Of a stretch of DNA of 64,000 nucleotides, positions 21,865 to 32,416 are shown piece by piece. Every line of letters begins with the position of its first letter. Position 1 is the stretch's first letter. The translations under genes were made by a program, and so were the position numbers. A model generated the notes under the pieces. That model saw only the letters and a program-made list of their open reading frames with translations. It was not told the origin of the DNA and ran no database searches. The stretch covers positions 992,001 through 1,056,000 of the forward strand of contig CP110830.1 of the NCBI GenBank assembly GCA_026239495.1. The letters run 5' to 3'. Source of the stretch: Spiroplasma phoeniceum (GTDB lineage: Bacteria; Bacillota_I; Bacilli_A; Mycoplasmatales; Mycoplasmataceae).

Positions 21865-22640
21865 AATTTGAATAATAAAATAATTTTTCGTTGTGGTAAA
21901 ATATTAAATTTTTAAATAAAAGACATAATTAATTAAAATTATAATTTTATATTAACCCCTTTTTACAAATATTTGAAATTATTTTAATGGGTTATGCAAG
22001 AAGTCTAATGATATCTTTAAGACCATTTTTAAAACATTAAAAATTAGTGATATTAGTTCCCAATGAACAATTACACCGAATAATCTACCACACTTATCTG
22101 ATTTTAAAGTAAATGATAATATTATCATTGGCCAATATCACGGTTATAATTTTAAATTTGGTTCTATTAATAAAGCAACAACTACGGTTGTTGATAATAT
22201 TCAACCAAATTTAATTCCTAAACCTTATAACCTTCAATATTATCGTTATTTATTTTTAACAATAACGGCTCCTTCTATTAATGATCAAAATTTTGAAATT
22301 ACACGAAAAAATAAATATCAAAAAAATAATTTAATTTTTGATAACTTTTTTTATATGACCAAACTAATGCGGATTTAACATTAACTCTTAAAAACCTTAT
22401 TATAGAAAATATAACAACAACAAAAATGATTCCAAATATTAAAGTAACCAACCAAACATGATCATTTCAATTAGCAACTAGTGCAATAAATAATAGTAAA
22501 GATAATTATAATAGTTTATTAAATATTAGAATTACTTTAAATGAAAAAGTCATGTTAAAGAATATTTTACTAATGCTAAAACATGACTATGAAATATTAC
22601 AAAAAGGGCTTGTATGATTAAATTTAATTGCACAAAAAGA

Positions 22641-23927
22641 TTAATATTTATCTACTTTATAATTAGCAATAATTTTGTCTAGTTTATGAGCTAAAATTTT
22701 AGCTTCTGGATCAGAAACAATAATCGCAGCTTTAATTTTCTTATATTCTAAAACTGAGGTAGAAACAATAATAACTTCATTATTAAGATCATTGCCTTCA
22801 TAATGATCAAGTGCTGGTAAACGAATAATATCATTAGGATAATGAACATATTGTAACCCTGAGACAATAGCATCCGCTTTTGAAGTAATAACCATTAAAC
22901 TACGATATTTAAATTTCGGGAAGATAATATCAATTGTAATTGCTTGTACTACGACAAATAAATATGAAGCAAATAAGGCAGGGCCAAAGAAATATTTAAT
23001 TTTATGACTAGTGAAATCACTATCATATAAACCGCCATCATCAATTTTAAAACCAAGGCGTTGAATTTGATCAATATGTGTTGATCAGTCTTTTCCAAAA
23101 TAAATACTTGTTAACTCACTACGACTTAATAATGTTGTGTGAATTGCTAACATTACAACAATAATAATATAATTAACAATTCGATTATAATTAGCAATTG
23201 AAATTTTCTTTTTGGCTGAATAATAAGCAAAAACAAAATCAGTTCCAGCTGTTGATGCTCCTCCCTTATAAACTAAGCCATAAGCAATTCCATTTAAAAT
23301 TCCTGCTACCGATGCAAAAACAAATAATCAAATCTGGTACATTCCACCATAATTACTAAAAATATTTAAACTATTATAATTAACAATAAAAAATAATTCT
23401 TGAGGATTAATAACCGGTATATAAGCAAATGCAAAATGAAAACAATTTTGCAAACCAATATAAACAATTGTACGAAAAGAAAAACGAAGTCCAACTTTAA
23501 TGACGCCAAAAATAAATAATGGGGTATTAAATACAAAATAAAAAAATCAGTACATACTTGTTTGCATTTGTAACTGATCTTGGTTTGGTCAAATTCCAAC
23601 CACAATTCCACGGGCAATCCCTCCAATTCCACTTGGAGTAATCCCATTACTTGTTGTTGCTGCAATAAAGTAATCATAACTAGCCATTCCTAAAAAAGAA
23701 GCAAAAATAATATAAGCATAATCACGGAATAAACGTGATTTAAAATAAGCTTTAAAACGTAAATTAAATTCTTTTCGTGAAATCCGTTCACGACTACGGG
23801 TTTTTCTTTCCGTTTTTTTTTCTTTCGTATAAAAATCTGATGGTTTGTTTGTAATACTATCAGGGTTAACTCCAATGTTGTTACTATCTACTTCTGCTGT
23901 TAATATTTTTTCATCTTCGTTAACCAT
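22641..23927 (-). CDS. YitT-family membrane protein (428 aa)
   Basis: ATG 23927 begins MVNEDEKILTAEVDSN; a polar, Arg-rich N-terminal part of about 75 residues precedes the membrane domain. TM segments include YAYIIFASFLGMASYDYFI, WFFYFVFNTPLFIFGVI and IVNYIIIVVMLAIHTTLL. The Gly-rich SGIGGIARGIVVG and YKGGASTAGTDFV segments are typical of YitT/DUF161 proteins. A C-terminal DUF2179-like domain follows (MVITSKADAIVSGLQY). Role in the family is poorly known. Several TGA-Trp codons. It converges with the broken gene at 22644. Confidence 0.8.
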
Positions 23928-23993
23928 TTTTCGTTATTCTACGTCCTTTTTTAACCTTAATTATTACTAATAAGTATAACATTATTTAAAAAA

Positions 23994-24020
23994 TAAAAAA
24001 CAACCAAAAGGTTGTTTTTT
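23994..24020. terminator. Bidirectional-looking terminator
   Basis: AAAAAACAACC-AAAA-GGTTGTTTTTT: 11-bp perfect stem with a T-run on either strand. It lies after the nucleosidase-type gene (stop at 24039) on the minus strand. Confidence 0.8.
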
Positions 24021-24038
24021 AATAAAATTAATTAATTA

Positions 24039-25574
24039 TTAACTTTTTAAACGAATTGTAACTTTGAATGAACCAACTTTGATTGGATCATAATCATTTC
24101 TTGTAATATCAACTACAGTATAATCTCGTTGTAACTTTTGGTTTAAAGTTCCAAATTTAACACCTCTGTTTGCTCCTTTGTTTGAAGGAATAAACACTGG
24201 AATTTTTTGATAATCTAATGCTGGAATTGTCATATAAATAACAATTTGTTGATATGGTGAGTCAACATCTTTCAATGCTTCATTTAAGTATTTAACAAAT
24301 TCATTACTTACTAATTGTGTTCCAAAGTTTTTATCTTCCACAAATTCGTGTGATTGATTATGGGTAATGTAAAACGAAACTTTTGCATCACAATTTACTA
24401 ATAAGTATTTTTGTTGTACTGTTGCACCATTATATGTATATGATGATTTATCTTGGCATTTTTCAGCAATTGCTGCTGCAATTTCATTTGCAACTGTTTC
24501 AATTTTATATAATTTTTCATTATTTAAATCATATTTTGCTGATTTATTTCATAATAATTCAGCATCATTGACACGAACTTGTTCTAAAAATAATAATTTA
24601 CGTAATCATTTTTTAGGGGCATTTTTTCATTCATCTTCCCCTAAAATTACTTTACTTGGTCCTTCTTCTTCTTTTGTTTTTGAACGCATTACTTGAATAA
24701 TATCTAATGCAACAGAAGTTTTTTCTTGTTTATCAACTAACATTAATGAAGGCCCAAACCCCGATAATACTTTATGTGTATTTGATTTAAATAATTTAAT
24801 TCATTGGTCATGTTTAATTTCAAATAATTCATTAATTGAATCTAAATCATCTTGTGAAGATTGTGATAAATCAATAATATAATTTGAACTTAATAAGTTA
24901 AATAATCTTCTTAATAAATATTTTAATGTATTAACTGTTTCATACATTTTGAATTTATGAATTGGATCATTATCTCATGGTGATAATGCATTATTATAAA
25001 TAATTTTTAAAGCAATATAATTAATACTTGATTTTTTAGCAACTTGTGCAATTGCCCCTGCTTCAGTATCAATTACATCAATAGTATGACCATATTTATC
25101 AACCATTTCCTTAAATTGTTTTGAGTTATAAATCAGCATATCTGCTGTTCCAGTAACTCCTTCTGTTAAGCCTAATTTAAAGCCTTTAACAACTTTAGCG
25201 AATTCACCATCGAATTGGAATGATTCAGGTTCATTAACAATTTGTCCATATTTAATATCTTTAAAAACTGTTAAGTCAGCATCGCGATAAATAAATTTTG
25301 TTGAGATTGTTGTGTCTCCTGTATCATGCTTATCGTTTGTTGACAATGCTAAGTCTACATTTAAAATTGTTTGTAAGCCAGGATATTTTTCTAATAAGTA
25401 AGTAATTGCCATTGCAGCATTTGCTTTACCATATCCTACTGTTGCTATAATGAAAGTTTTTCCATGGTATTTAACATGTTGAATTACACAGTTCTTTCAC
25501 CAATATTTTTTTACTGTTTTAATACTGTGCTTATCTTTCATTGTGAAATATGCTGTTGAAATTACGCCGATCAT
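24039..25574 (-). CDS. MTA/SAH nucleosidase-like protein with long C-terminal extension (511 aa)
   Basis: ATG 25574 (MIGVISTAYFTMKDKH) follows GAGGTGG. The N-terminal 200 residues resemble the purine nucleoside phosphorylase/MTA-SAH nucleosidase fold: FIIATVGYGKANAAMAITYL, a Gly-rich substrate strand, and DVIDTEAGAIAQVAKKS, matching the family's DMEGAAIAQ motif. Such enzymes cleave adenine from methylthioadenosine or S-adenosylhomocysteine. The usual enzyme has about 230 aa; here about 280 more follow, including IDLSQSSQDDLDSINELF and a C-terminal beta-rich part ending VTIRLKS. The extension is unidentified. Own promoter region upstream, terminator downstream. Confidence 0.65.
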
Positions 25575-25840
25575 TTATTTTCCACCTCTATTTTCATATT
25601 TAATTTCCAAAAATTGTTTATTTTTAGTGCATTTTACTATAATTAATATTTGATTATATACAAAATACAACTATAATTATTTTATCGTATTTTATCTTAA
25701 TTATCAATGACAAATATTAAAATGTTTAAAATTGTTAAAATTATAATAATTTTTTTTGTTTTTAATTTTTAAAATGGCGTCCTGTAAGATGAAACGGCAA
25801 AAAAACAATTATTGTGAGATTCTTTTTTTTATTTTTATAT
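25575..25840. other. Promoter region plus SpV1-like scrap
   Basis: The first 200 bases are A+T-rich leader of the nucleosidase gene with no gene of their own. From about 25785, GGCGTCCTGTAAGATGAAAC followed by GGCAAAAAAACAATTATTG is the non-coding virus-type string also seen at 15780, 35970 and 56530. Ends at the ISB insertion. Confidence 0.45.
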
Positions 25841-26918
25841 TAGATTTCTTGCATAACCTAATCTAATTATTTTAAAATTCCTATAAAATATTTTTAAATT
25901 AAAATAGAAGTTATAGGAGATTAAAATTATGAAATTTGATAAGTTTAATTTTATTAATGATAAAGAATTATTACGATTAACCGGAGCAAAAAAGCTACTT
26001 TTAATAAAATGTTAAATATTTTACAAGTAGATTAAATATAAAAATTTAAAAAAGGTGGCAAAAATAATAAATTATCACTAGAAAATCGGCTACTGATTAC
26101 TTTATCGTATTGACGAGAATATCAGACTTATTTTCATCTTGCTAAAAGTTTTGATATTAGTGAATCTAGTTGTTATCGCAATATCAAGTGAATTGAAGAT
26201 ATTTTAATTAAACACTCTGATTTTCAACAACTCGATGGTAAAAAATCGCTAATAAATGATTGTTTTAATGATAAAATTATTATTATTGATGTTACTGAAA
26301 CCCGAATCCAATGCCAAAAAAAAGACAAAAACAATCTTATTCTGGTAAAAAGAAAAAACACACCGTTAAGACACAAGTAATTATCGAACAAGAAACCAAA
26401 AAAATTATTGCAATAATTTTTTCGCTTGGAGAAAAACATGATTGTGCTTTATTTAAATAATCAAAAATCTCAATTTTAAAAAATACCAAATTAATAGTTG
26501 ATAGTGGTTATCAAGTAATTCAAAAAATTCACAACAATGTTCTAATACCTACAAAAAAAACAAAGAAAAACCCTTTAAATAAAGTAAAAAAACAACGTAA
26601 TAGAATAGTTTCAAAAATAAGAATTATTATTGAAAATATTTTTGCTATTCTTAAAAAATTTAAAATTATTACAGAAAAATATCGTAATCGAAGAAAACGA
26701 CTTAGTTTAAGGTTTAATTTAATTGGTTCAATTTATAATTTGCAGTTAGCATAGAAAATTTATTTAAAATTAAAGAATTTAAATAATAAATTCATTTTTT
26801 GTTGTGGCAAAATATTAAATTTTTAAATAAAAAACATAATTAATTAAAATTATATTTTTCTATTAGTGTTTTTTTTACAAATATTTGCAATTTTTTAATA
26901 GGTTACGCAAGAAGTCTA
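25841..26918 (+). mobile_element. ISB (IS5-family) copy, 1078 bp
   Basis: Both ends present (TAGATTTCTTGCATAACCTA and AGGTTACGCAAGAAGTCTA). Confidence 0.9.
25929..26754 (+). pseudogene. ISB transposase, decayed
   Basis: Starts MKFDKFNFINDKELLRL; multiple nonsense codons (for example after LQVD and before the DSGYQ motif) and frame changes. DDE segments remain recognisable. Confidence 0.8.
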
Positions 26919-27293
26919 TTTTTTAAAACAAGGCTTAATTAATCGAAAAATTAAACCTGGTAAATTAATAATTAATTCTGATCAAGGCATTCATTTTACT
27001 TTACATGCATATTTTGATTTATTAAGAGATTATGGAGTAACTATAAGTATGTCTCGAAGTGGAAATTGTTTAGATAATTCACCTATTGAAAATTGGTTTT
27101 CAATTTTAAAAACAGAAAATAAAAATATAACAAAATAAAAAAATTTTAATGAGCTAAAAAATATGATAGATAATTATATTGTTGAGTATAATAATTATAG
27201 AAGGGTTTTAAAATTAAAAATGCATCCAATTCAATTTGAATTAAAAAGCATTTTAAGTTAAAAAAATAATTCTCAGTTATTTGAAACTGTGCA
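26919..27293 (+). mobile_element. IS3-family element 1, 3' fragment
   Basis: OrfB C-terminus (INSDQGIHFTLHAYF, SMSRSGNCLDNSPIENWFS, ending LKSILS) with an in-frame TAA after KNITK, then the right terminal repeat ending CTGTGCA. Truncated on the left by ISB. Confidence 0.75.
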
Positions 27294-27442
27294 ATGTTTT
27301 TCATCATCATTTTTTAAAAAATATCAAAATTTTCTCTTTCATATTTACAACTCATTACTTATTTTTTTATTTGTTTAGTAGTATGAATTCTTTTGAATCC
27401 TTGTTCTCTTGTTTTTACTTGTTTTGCCAGACTTGATAACTA

Positions 27443-27731
27443 TTGCTTATTGCGACTAACTTTAAATTGTTTTCGTTCTTTAATATGTTTTTGTAAACCT
27501 TGTTTAATTGTTAGAAACACACCGAACGGTAGCGCCATATAGTTTAGAACTATTAATAACACCACTTTTAACTGTTGAACCTAAATCGTTATAATTAGTT
27601 GATGTTCCGTGAATAGCATAAATTGATAATTTAATAACCATAAAAAAGATTAAAAAATAAGCAATTGTTATATTTGGCATTGGCAATTTAGTATTTAAAA
27701 TTACGTCAAAAACAAATATAAGCGTTGTTTA
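27443..27731 (-). pseudogene. SpV1-like plectrovirus membrane protein remnant
   Basis: Homologous to the gene at 38668-39016: FDVILNTKLPMPNITIAYF, TM segment FLIFFMVIKLSIYAIHG, then TSTNYNDLGSTVKSGVINS, with a TAA at 27504-27506 before KQGLQKHIKERKQFKVSRN. One TM followed by a basic tail. Filamentous viruses of spiroplasmas (plectroviruses) carry such small membrane proteins for assembly; assignment rests on the second copy and context. Confidence 0.5.
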
Positions 27732-28376
27732 TTATTTAATTTTGATATATTTTTTCAAAAATATTCTTTTTTTATTAACAACTTCATCATTTTTTAAATC
27801 ACGGACAAAACTTAATCAATGACTATCGTATTTATTTACAAATTCAAGCGGAATAATTATCTTAAAAAAACCGAATTCCTAAAACAACATCCGACTTATG
27901 TTCCGCTCTAACATCAAATTATTCACCTTTAATTACTCGTTCTTTGTTTTCTTTAACTGTTGAAACATTTTCTTTTTTACCAATATATTCAGTTTTAATT
28001 GTTGCTTTAGGGTCAATTTTAAATGGTAAGTTTGCTTCAACATAAATATTAATTTTTCAATTATTCTCTCAAGTTACAGTATTAGTTACTTCATTAACAA
28101 TTGTTTCTGTTGGAAAAAAATATTTTTTATCTATTTTTTAATCATTTTTATATTCAAGACTTTCTGCTTTAATTACTTTTTTGTTTGTTTGAAATTCACT
28201 AATTTTAGTAAACCAAATAAAATTTTTAATTTCTGCATTACTATAGGTGTTTTCATGTACCATTACTTTGGAAATATCATTATCAATAATTTGTGTTTTA
28301 TAATATCTATAATAAGTAACTTAAAAAATCCTTCGATTTGAGTTAAAACAATTTTAAAGTCTAGTTTTAATTTCAT
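27732..28376 (-). pseudogene. Beta-rich virus-associated protein, possibly aerolysin/ETX-MTX2-like
   Basis: The first codons (ATG 28376) read MKLKLDFKIVLTQIEGFF. After a frame break come KVMVHENTYSNAEIKNFIWF, FFPTETIVNEVTNTVTWENN, WKINIYVEANLPFKIDPKA and VRAEHKSDVVLGI, ending FLKKYIKIK. Alternating hydrophobic/polar strands with many Thr/Asn/Ser, followed by a V-x-A-xHKxxVV segment, recall the insertion-loop region of ETX/MTX2 pore formers, but it could equally be a beta-rich virus coat or adsorption protein. Stops in frame; dead. Low certainty. Confidence 0.35.
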
Positions 28377-28507
28377 TAGACTTCTTGCGTAACCTATTAA
28401 AAAATTGCAAATATTTGTAAAAAGACACTAATAGAAAAATATAATTTTATATTAACCCCTTTTTACAAATATTTGAAATTATTTTAATGGGTTATGCAAG
28501 AAGTCTA
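28377..28507. mobile_element. 131-bp mini-element made of two IS right ends
   Basis: Left half is an inverted ISB right end (TAGACTTCTTGCGTAACCTA, reading to AGACACTAATAGAAAA). Right half is an ISA right end in plus orientation ending GCAAGAAGTCTA. No transposase. See findings. Confidence 0.75.
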
Positions 28508-28983
28508 TTTAAAGAATCAAAAATCGCAATTTTAAAAAATACCAAATTAATAGTTGATAGTGGTTATCAAGGAATACAAAAAATTCACAATAATGTTATA
28601 ATGCCCACAAAGAAAACTAAGAAAAAACATTTAAATAAAGAACAAAAACAACATAATAGACTAGTTTCAAAAATAAGAATTATTATTGAAAATATTTTTG
28701 CTATTCTTAAAAAATTTAAAATTATTACAGAAAAATATAGAAATCGTAGAAAACGATTTAGTTTAAGATTTAATTTAATTGCTTCAATTTATAATTTACA
28801 ATTACTATAGTTATCATAAAAGATTTATTTAAAATTAACGAATTTGAATAATAAAATAATTTTTCGTTGTGGCAAAATATTAAATTTTTAAATAAAAGAC
28901 ATAATTAATTAAAATTATAATTTTATATTAACCCCTTTTTACAAATATTTGAAATTATTTTAATGGGTTATGCAAGAAGTCTA
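28508..28983 (+). mobile_element. ISA copy 6, 5'-truncated
   Basis: Begins inside the OrfB part (TTTAAAGAATCAAAAATC) and continues to a normal right end. The preceding mini-element sits exactly where TTTA occurs in intact ISA. The transposase fragment (to TAG 28808-28810) lacks the first catalytic Asp. Confidence 0.85.
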
Positions 28984-29331
28984 ATTAATATTGAAATCAA
29001 ACCTAACCGCAGAAATTATTGTTTCTTCATTTGGGCATTCTGCTTTAACATTTATTTCAACTCTTGACAAGAAATTAAAAAAGGTTGTTTAGTTGAAAGT
29101 TTAAAAGAAATTGATGAAAATTTAATTAAGCATTTTGATTATTTACATCCTTCAATTAATACTGCAAAACAAAAAAAGAATGTGCCAATTATTAAAAAAC
29201 TTAATCTTCCCTTAAGTCTTTGAACTTTTAAAAATAATAAAGATATCAAAGTATTTAATAATTTATATGATAAAACTTTTATTCATGGTTATATTAGCGA
29301 CAGTGCTACTTTAAATCCTAATTTAAAATAA
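28984..29331 (+). pseudogene. Glycerophosphodiester phosphodiesterase, 3' remnant
   Basis: Reads INIEIKP (the GDPD strand with catalytic Glu/Lys), then after a frame change LTAEIIVSSFGHSALTFIS, then WQEIKKGCLVESLKEIDENL, and LPLSLWTFKNNKDIKVFNNL with IHGYISDSA. The last pattern (WTxNxxxx...GxxxD) is the GDPD C-terminus. The 5' end is lost at the ISA junction and the middle is frameshifted. The enzyme normally hydrolyses glycerophosphodiesters to glycerol-3-phosphate. Confidence 0.55.
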
Positions 29332-29352
29332 CATTTGTTATTTTAGAAAACA

Positions 29353-29691
29353 AATAAAAGTATTGTTATTATTTTATACTTAATGCTAGGAATTATTTGT
29401 TGAGCTTTGGTTACTAATCGATGAACAACAATTTATTAAATTAATATTAGTCAAAAATAATATGCTGCCTCAGTTGGTTTAATTTCATTTATTGCTTTTT
29501 CCCCCGATGCTTGATTTTGACAAATTGATTCTCTATTATTAAAAAATTATGGCAACGAAGCCGGCTATCTTTCTAATAAACTAGCTAAACAAATTAGTTT
29601 AGCAATTATTAATGCAATTGGTTTATTCGCAGCAATTAGTGGTTTTGTTTTATTGCTAGTTTTGCAAAAAGAAAAAAGCAGGGAATTATAA
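29353..29691 (+). pseudogene. MFS-type transporter, 3' remnant
   Basis: A membrane-protein tail: IIVILYLMLGIICWALVTNR-like TM with nonsense codons after TIY and SQK, then AASVGLISFIAFSPDAWFWQ and LAIINAIGLFAAISGFVLLL, ending QKEKSREL. The ASxGLxSFIAxxPD pattern is typical of the end of MFS permeases such as sugar-phosphate/glycerol-3-phosphate carriers. Its place right after a GDPD remnant fits a former glycerol-phosphate uptake unit. Confidence 0.45.
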
Positions 29692-29697
29692 TGTTGC

Positions 29698-30924
29698 TTA
29701 ATTTAACTTATTTTTTAACTTTATTTTGGGCCTTAGCTGCTTTTTTAGTCGACTAAGGTTATGGGCTTCAACTAGTGTAATATCTGTTACTTTTTCACGA
29801 CCATTAAATAAAATTAAGCCAACAGTCAAACAAAAGACCGGACCAATAATTCAAATTCAAGTAAAGAACATTAAAGTAATCATTAATAAAGCACCAGCTA
29901 GTCGTGCTCCAATTTTACATTTTAAAGCAAAGATAAAGCAAAAGATAAAACCAATTAAAGCAAACATTGCAATACAAATAAAAGCAATTAAAACCCGACT
30001 ATCAATGTTATAATTCTCAATAAAATCATATCTTATAGTGGATTCAATATTAAAACTTTGCTTAGGAATAACATTATCAGCAATAAGTGCAGTATAAAGA
30101 ACAATAATATCAATGATAATATTAAAGACCAAAACAATAATTCCTATAACAAAACCAGTGATGGTAACCTTATTAGTTTTCATCACATATTGAATTCGAA
30201 CAATTTTAACATTTTTGTTCCGATAATAACGAAAGTACAATAAATTATTAATTAAAATATAAAAATATTGTAATGAAACTGCAACAACACAAATTACTAC
30301 TAATGCTGTGGCAACCATAAAATCACCACCCGGTTCAAAATAATTTAAGAAAAAGTATGGAAAAAGAGTTTTAGGGTATTTACCATCTAAATGTCAATAA
30401 GTTCCTCGTATTAAAATGATTGTTAAATATGATGCCATATATAACATAATTAATCATAAATACTTTTTGTGATGATCTTCATAATTATAATAATGATCAC
30501 CAGCTGTTAAAACATAACTTGTAATCATTATAACTGGCATCACTAAATGTAAAATAACTGTTGCCACTAAGTGATAAGGGCGATATTGTGCTGCTTGATC
30601 TTTTTGACCAACAATACCAACTCAAAAAACTAACATTGTAATTGTAATGTACGTTGTAACTGCTAATTGAATTACATAATGTGGTTTTGTATTTTTAAAT
30701 TTTGACTCAAATAAATATAAGAAAAAATATAGAGCAACAATATAATTCGTTTGCGTTGTAAAAAAAGAATAATAATTAGAAATTCTTTCACCATAACCTA
30801 AGTGTACAAATTTTGGTTGTGGATAATAAATTGCCATGATTAAATCAAGCAATAAAAATAAACTTAAAATAATTAAAGCTCCCAAACGTAAATAAAAATG
30901 GACGCGAGGATTTCATTTAAACAT
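29698..30924 (-). CDS. Multi-pass membrane protein, DUF1600-like (408 aa)
   Basis: ATG 30924 (MFKWNPRVHFYLRLGALIIL) follows AAAGGAGTTACACA. About eight TM segments can be seen, starting with ALIILSLFLLLDLIMAIYY and ending IIGPVFCLTVGLILFNG. Extracellular/loop signatures SFFTTQTNYIVALYFFLYLF and RPYHLVATVILHLVMPVIM resemble the mollicute DUF1600/Pr6Pr-type proteins (ILTLHxxxP-like motif). Function unknown. Several TGA-Trp codons. Its end overlaps the dead MFS gene on the other strand. Confidence 0.65.
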
Positions 30925-31268
30925 TGTGTAACTCCTTTAATATTAAATCATATAATTATATATATTTTAGTCATTTTTTAGGTAAAGTGCAAGTAGGCAT
31001 TATTATTTGTTGGAATAAAGAAAGTGTCTGTTTAAGAGACATAAATTTAATGATTTAAAAATGAAAATTATTAAAATTTGTTCCAAATTGTTAACTAATT
31101 AATTTTTTGAAGTAATAATTTTAATTTTTCTTATCAATAAATAAAATAAAAAAAATGAAGATTCTATTAAATTCAGAATATCATTCTAATAAACCTATCT
31201 TAAGTCTTTCTAAATTAAAAAAGCATTAAAATAAATTTAATTATTAAAAAAATCACATTAGTTTTAAT
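30925..31268. other. Non-coding, A+T-rich spacer
   Basis: The first 40 bases hold the ribosome site of the DUF1600-like gene. The rest (about 80% A+T) has no convincing frame, RNA or repeat that I could support. Confidence 0.4.
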
Positions 31269-31463
31269 TAAAATATATGTTAATATCACCATTTACATAT
31301 CCTGCCGCGATTCCTTCTGTTGATGTTCGAGAAGCTCATACTTTTAATGCCACAAAAATATTTAAAATTAAATTATTATAATTGTCTTTTTATCAAGCAT
31401 ATAAAATATAACTATTTTCATAATGAGGAGCTAAATCATATTCAATTATGTCACTTCAATCAT
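31269..31463 (-). pseudogene. Phage structural gene, 3' fragment
   Basis: Reads NDWSDIIEYDLAPHYENSYI, LYAW, TAA in frame, then KDNYNNLILNIFVALKVWAS and GYVNGDINIYFN with TAA. Pattern (W..I......Y..SYI...WA) recalls the C-terminal part of the interrupted gene at 4013-6020. Cut at its 5' side by an ISA right-end fragment. Confidence 0.4.
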
Positions 31464-31555
31464 TAGACTTCTTGCATAACCCATTAAAATAATTTCAAAT
31501 ATTTGTAAAAAGGGGTTAATATAAAATTATAATTTTAATTAATTATGTCTTTTAT
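31464..31555 (-). mobile_element. ISA right-end fragment
   Basis: 92 bp of ISA right terminus in minus orientation (TAGACTTCTTGCATAACCCA ... ATGTCTTTTA), directly followed by the palindromic mini-element. Confidence 0.8.
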
Positions 31556-31678
31556 TAGACTTCTTGCGATACCTGGTTTTATTATTAAAATATTATTATA
31601 AAATATAATTTATGAGGATATTAAATTATATTTTATAATAATATTTTAATAATAAAACCAGGTATCGCAAGAAGTCTA
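31556..31678. mobile_element. 123-bp palindromic mini-element from two ISA left ends
   Basis: Two inverted 57-bp copies of the ISA left terminus (TAGACTTCTTGCGATACCTG...) around a 9-nt centre TGAGGATAT, with no transposase. Both outer ends are exact ISA left ends. Confidence 0.85.
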
Positions 31679-32415
31679 TTATTTGATAAGGGTTCATTGC
31701 TCATCTGCCCCATATTTTTGGTAACAGTAATATCATTAAAATTTATATAATCAAAATTACCATCTTCTTTAATTTCTTTTTCATCTAAATCAATATCATA
31801 AATATCAATACCCATTTCTAATGCTAATTTACGATATAATTTTGCTTCAACCATTTCTTTTGGTCATTTATTTCAAGGCGAATATTCACTATTTACACTT
31901 GGACTACTATTTTTTAAACGGTCAATATCTGTTTTTCTTAATAAAATACCTTGATAATTTCCATTTTTATCTTTTGCAAAAGCATAAGTACCAATAATTT
32001 CGTTATAATTACTAGTATTTGCATTAAAATTAATCTCATGAATTTTTGGGCAAGAATTTATAACATCTCATTCAAATTTTTCACCTTTAAATATAATAGA
32101 TTTTCGTGGACTATATCCTGCCTCTTCAATTTTTTTACAATAAACTTTACTATCAATAATAGTTGTTAATTTATTTTTAAATGGAATAATATTAAAATCT
32201 TTTCCAAAAATTAAACCTTTATTACTTAATTTAATAACACCTAATGCTGTAATTTTAGCATTATCAGAATTAGAAACTAACGACATATAACTTTGTCCAT
32301 TTTTCATTTTTAATTCTTCTAGTGCTAAAATATTTTATTTTAAATATTTATCATTAACTTTTAATTCATATTTAATAATTGCACCATTAATATATTGTTG
32401 TAATTCATTTGCCAT
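31677..32415 (-). pseudogene. recT: RecT-family single-strand annealing protein, broken
   Basis: ATG 32415 (MANELQQYINGAIIKYEL) follows GGAGTGAAATAAA. RecT features follow: ITALGVIKLSNKGLIFGKDF, NIIPFKNKL, GTYAFAKDKNGNYQGILLRK and SEYSPWNKWPKEMVEAKLYR. There is a TAA in frame after DKYLK near 32337, and the 3' end is cut by the palindromic IS mini-element at 31678. Re-initiation at the following ATG (KMKNGQSYM) could give a shortened protein. RecT anneals complementary single strands in phage recombination; a DUF1351-like gene precedes it, the usual phage order. Confidence 0.75.
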
Positions 32416-32416
32416 T

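Larger units (their letters stand above)
19785..22007 (+). mobile_element. ISA copy 5 carrying a nested IS1595-like element
   Basis: ISA left end at 19785 and right end at 22007. A second IS (20722-21864) sits in its 3' non-coding part. Without the nested element it has normal ISA length. Confidence 0.95.
19373..22644 (+). pseudogene. Membrane protein with large soluble tail, split by ISs
   Basis: Before the IS: PKPQPFSHYQLTKKNEKIKL, a frame change at an A-run, then two TM segments (LLSLIFNFLLTIFNFVAAYS and FLLITLINFILLIFV) and KKRQKRLINQ. After the composite ISA (19785-22007) the frame continues DIFKTIFKTLKISDISSQW and a soluble beta-rich domain (DNIIIGQYHGYNFKFG). Another shift lies near 22355, then the frame runs to TAA 22642-22644. 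Topology of two TMs plus a cytosolic domain recalls DUF3137-type mollicute proteins, which is only a suggestion. Its end overlaps the convergent YitT gene. Confidence 0.5.

Noticed and set aside
22641-23927. Treating TGA as stop in YitT, nucleosidase and ABC genes
   Set aside because: Conserved domains continue across every TGA, always where Trp fits, so genetic code 4 applies and these genes are intact.
28487-28810. Apparent fusion protein MGYARSLFKESKIA with a transposase tail
   Set aside because: Its first residues come from an IS right end joined to a truncated ISA; it is a junction artefact of decayed elements.
29726-30013. Plus-strand frame over the DUF1600-like gene
   Set aside because: Antisense to a well-supported minus-strand membrane protein with a good ribosome site.
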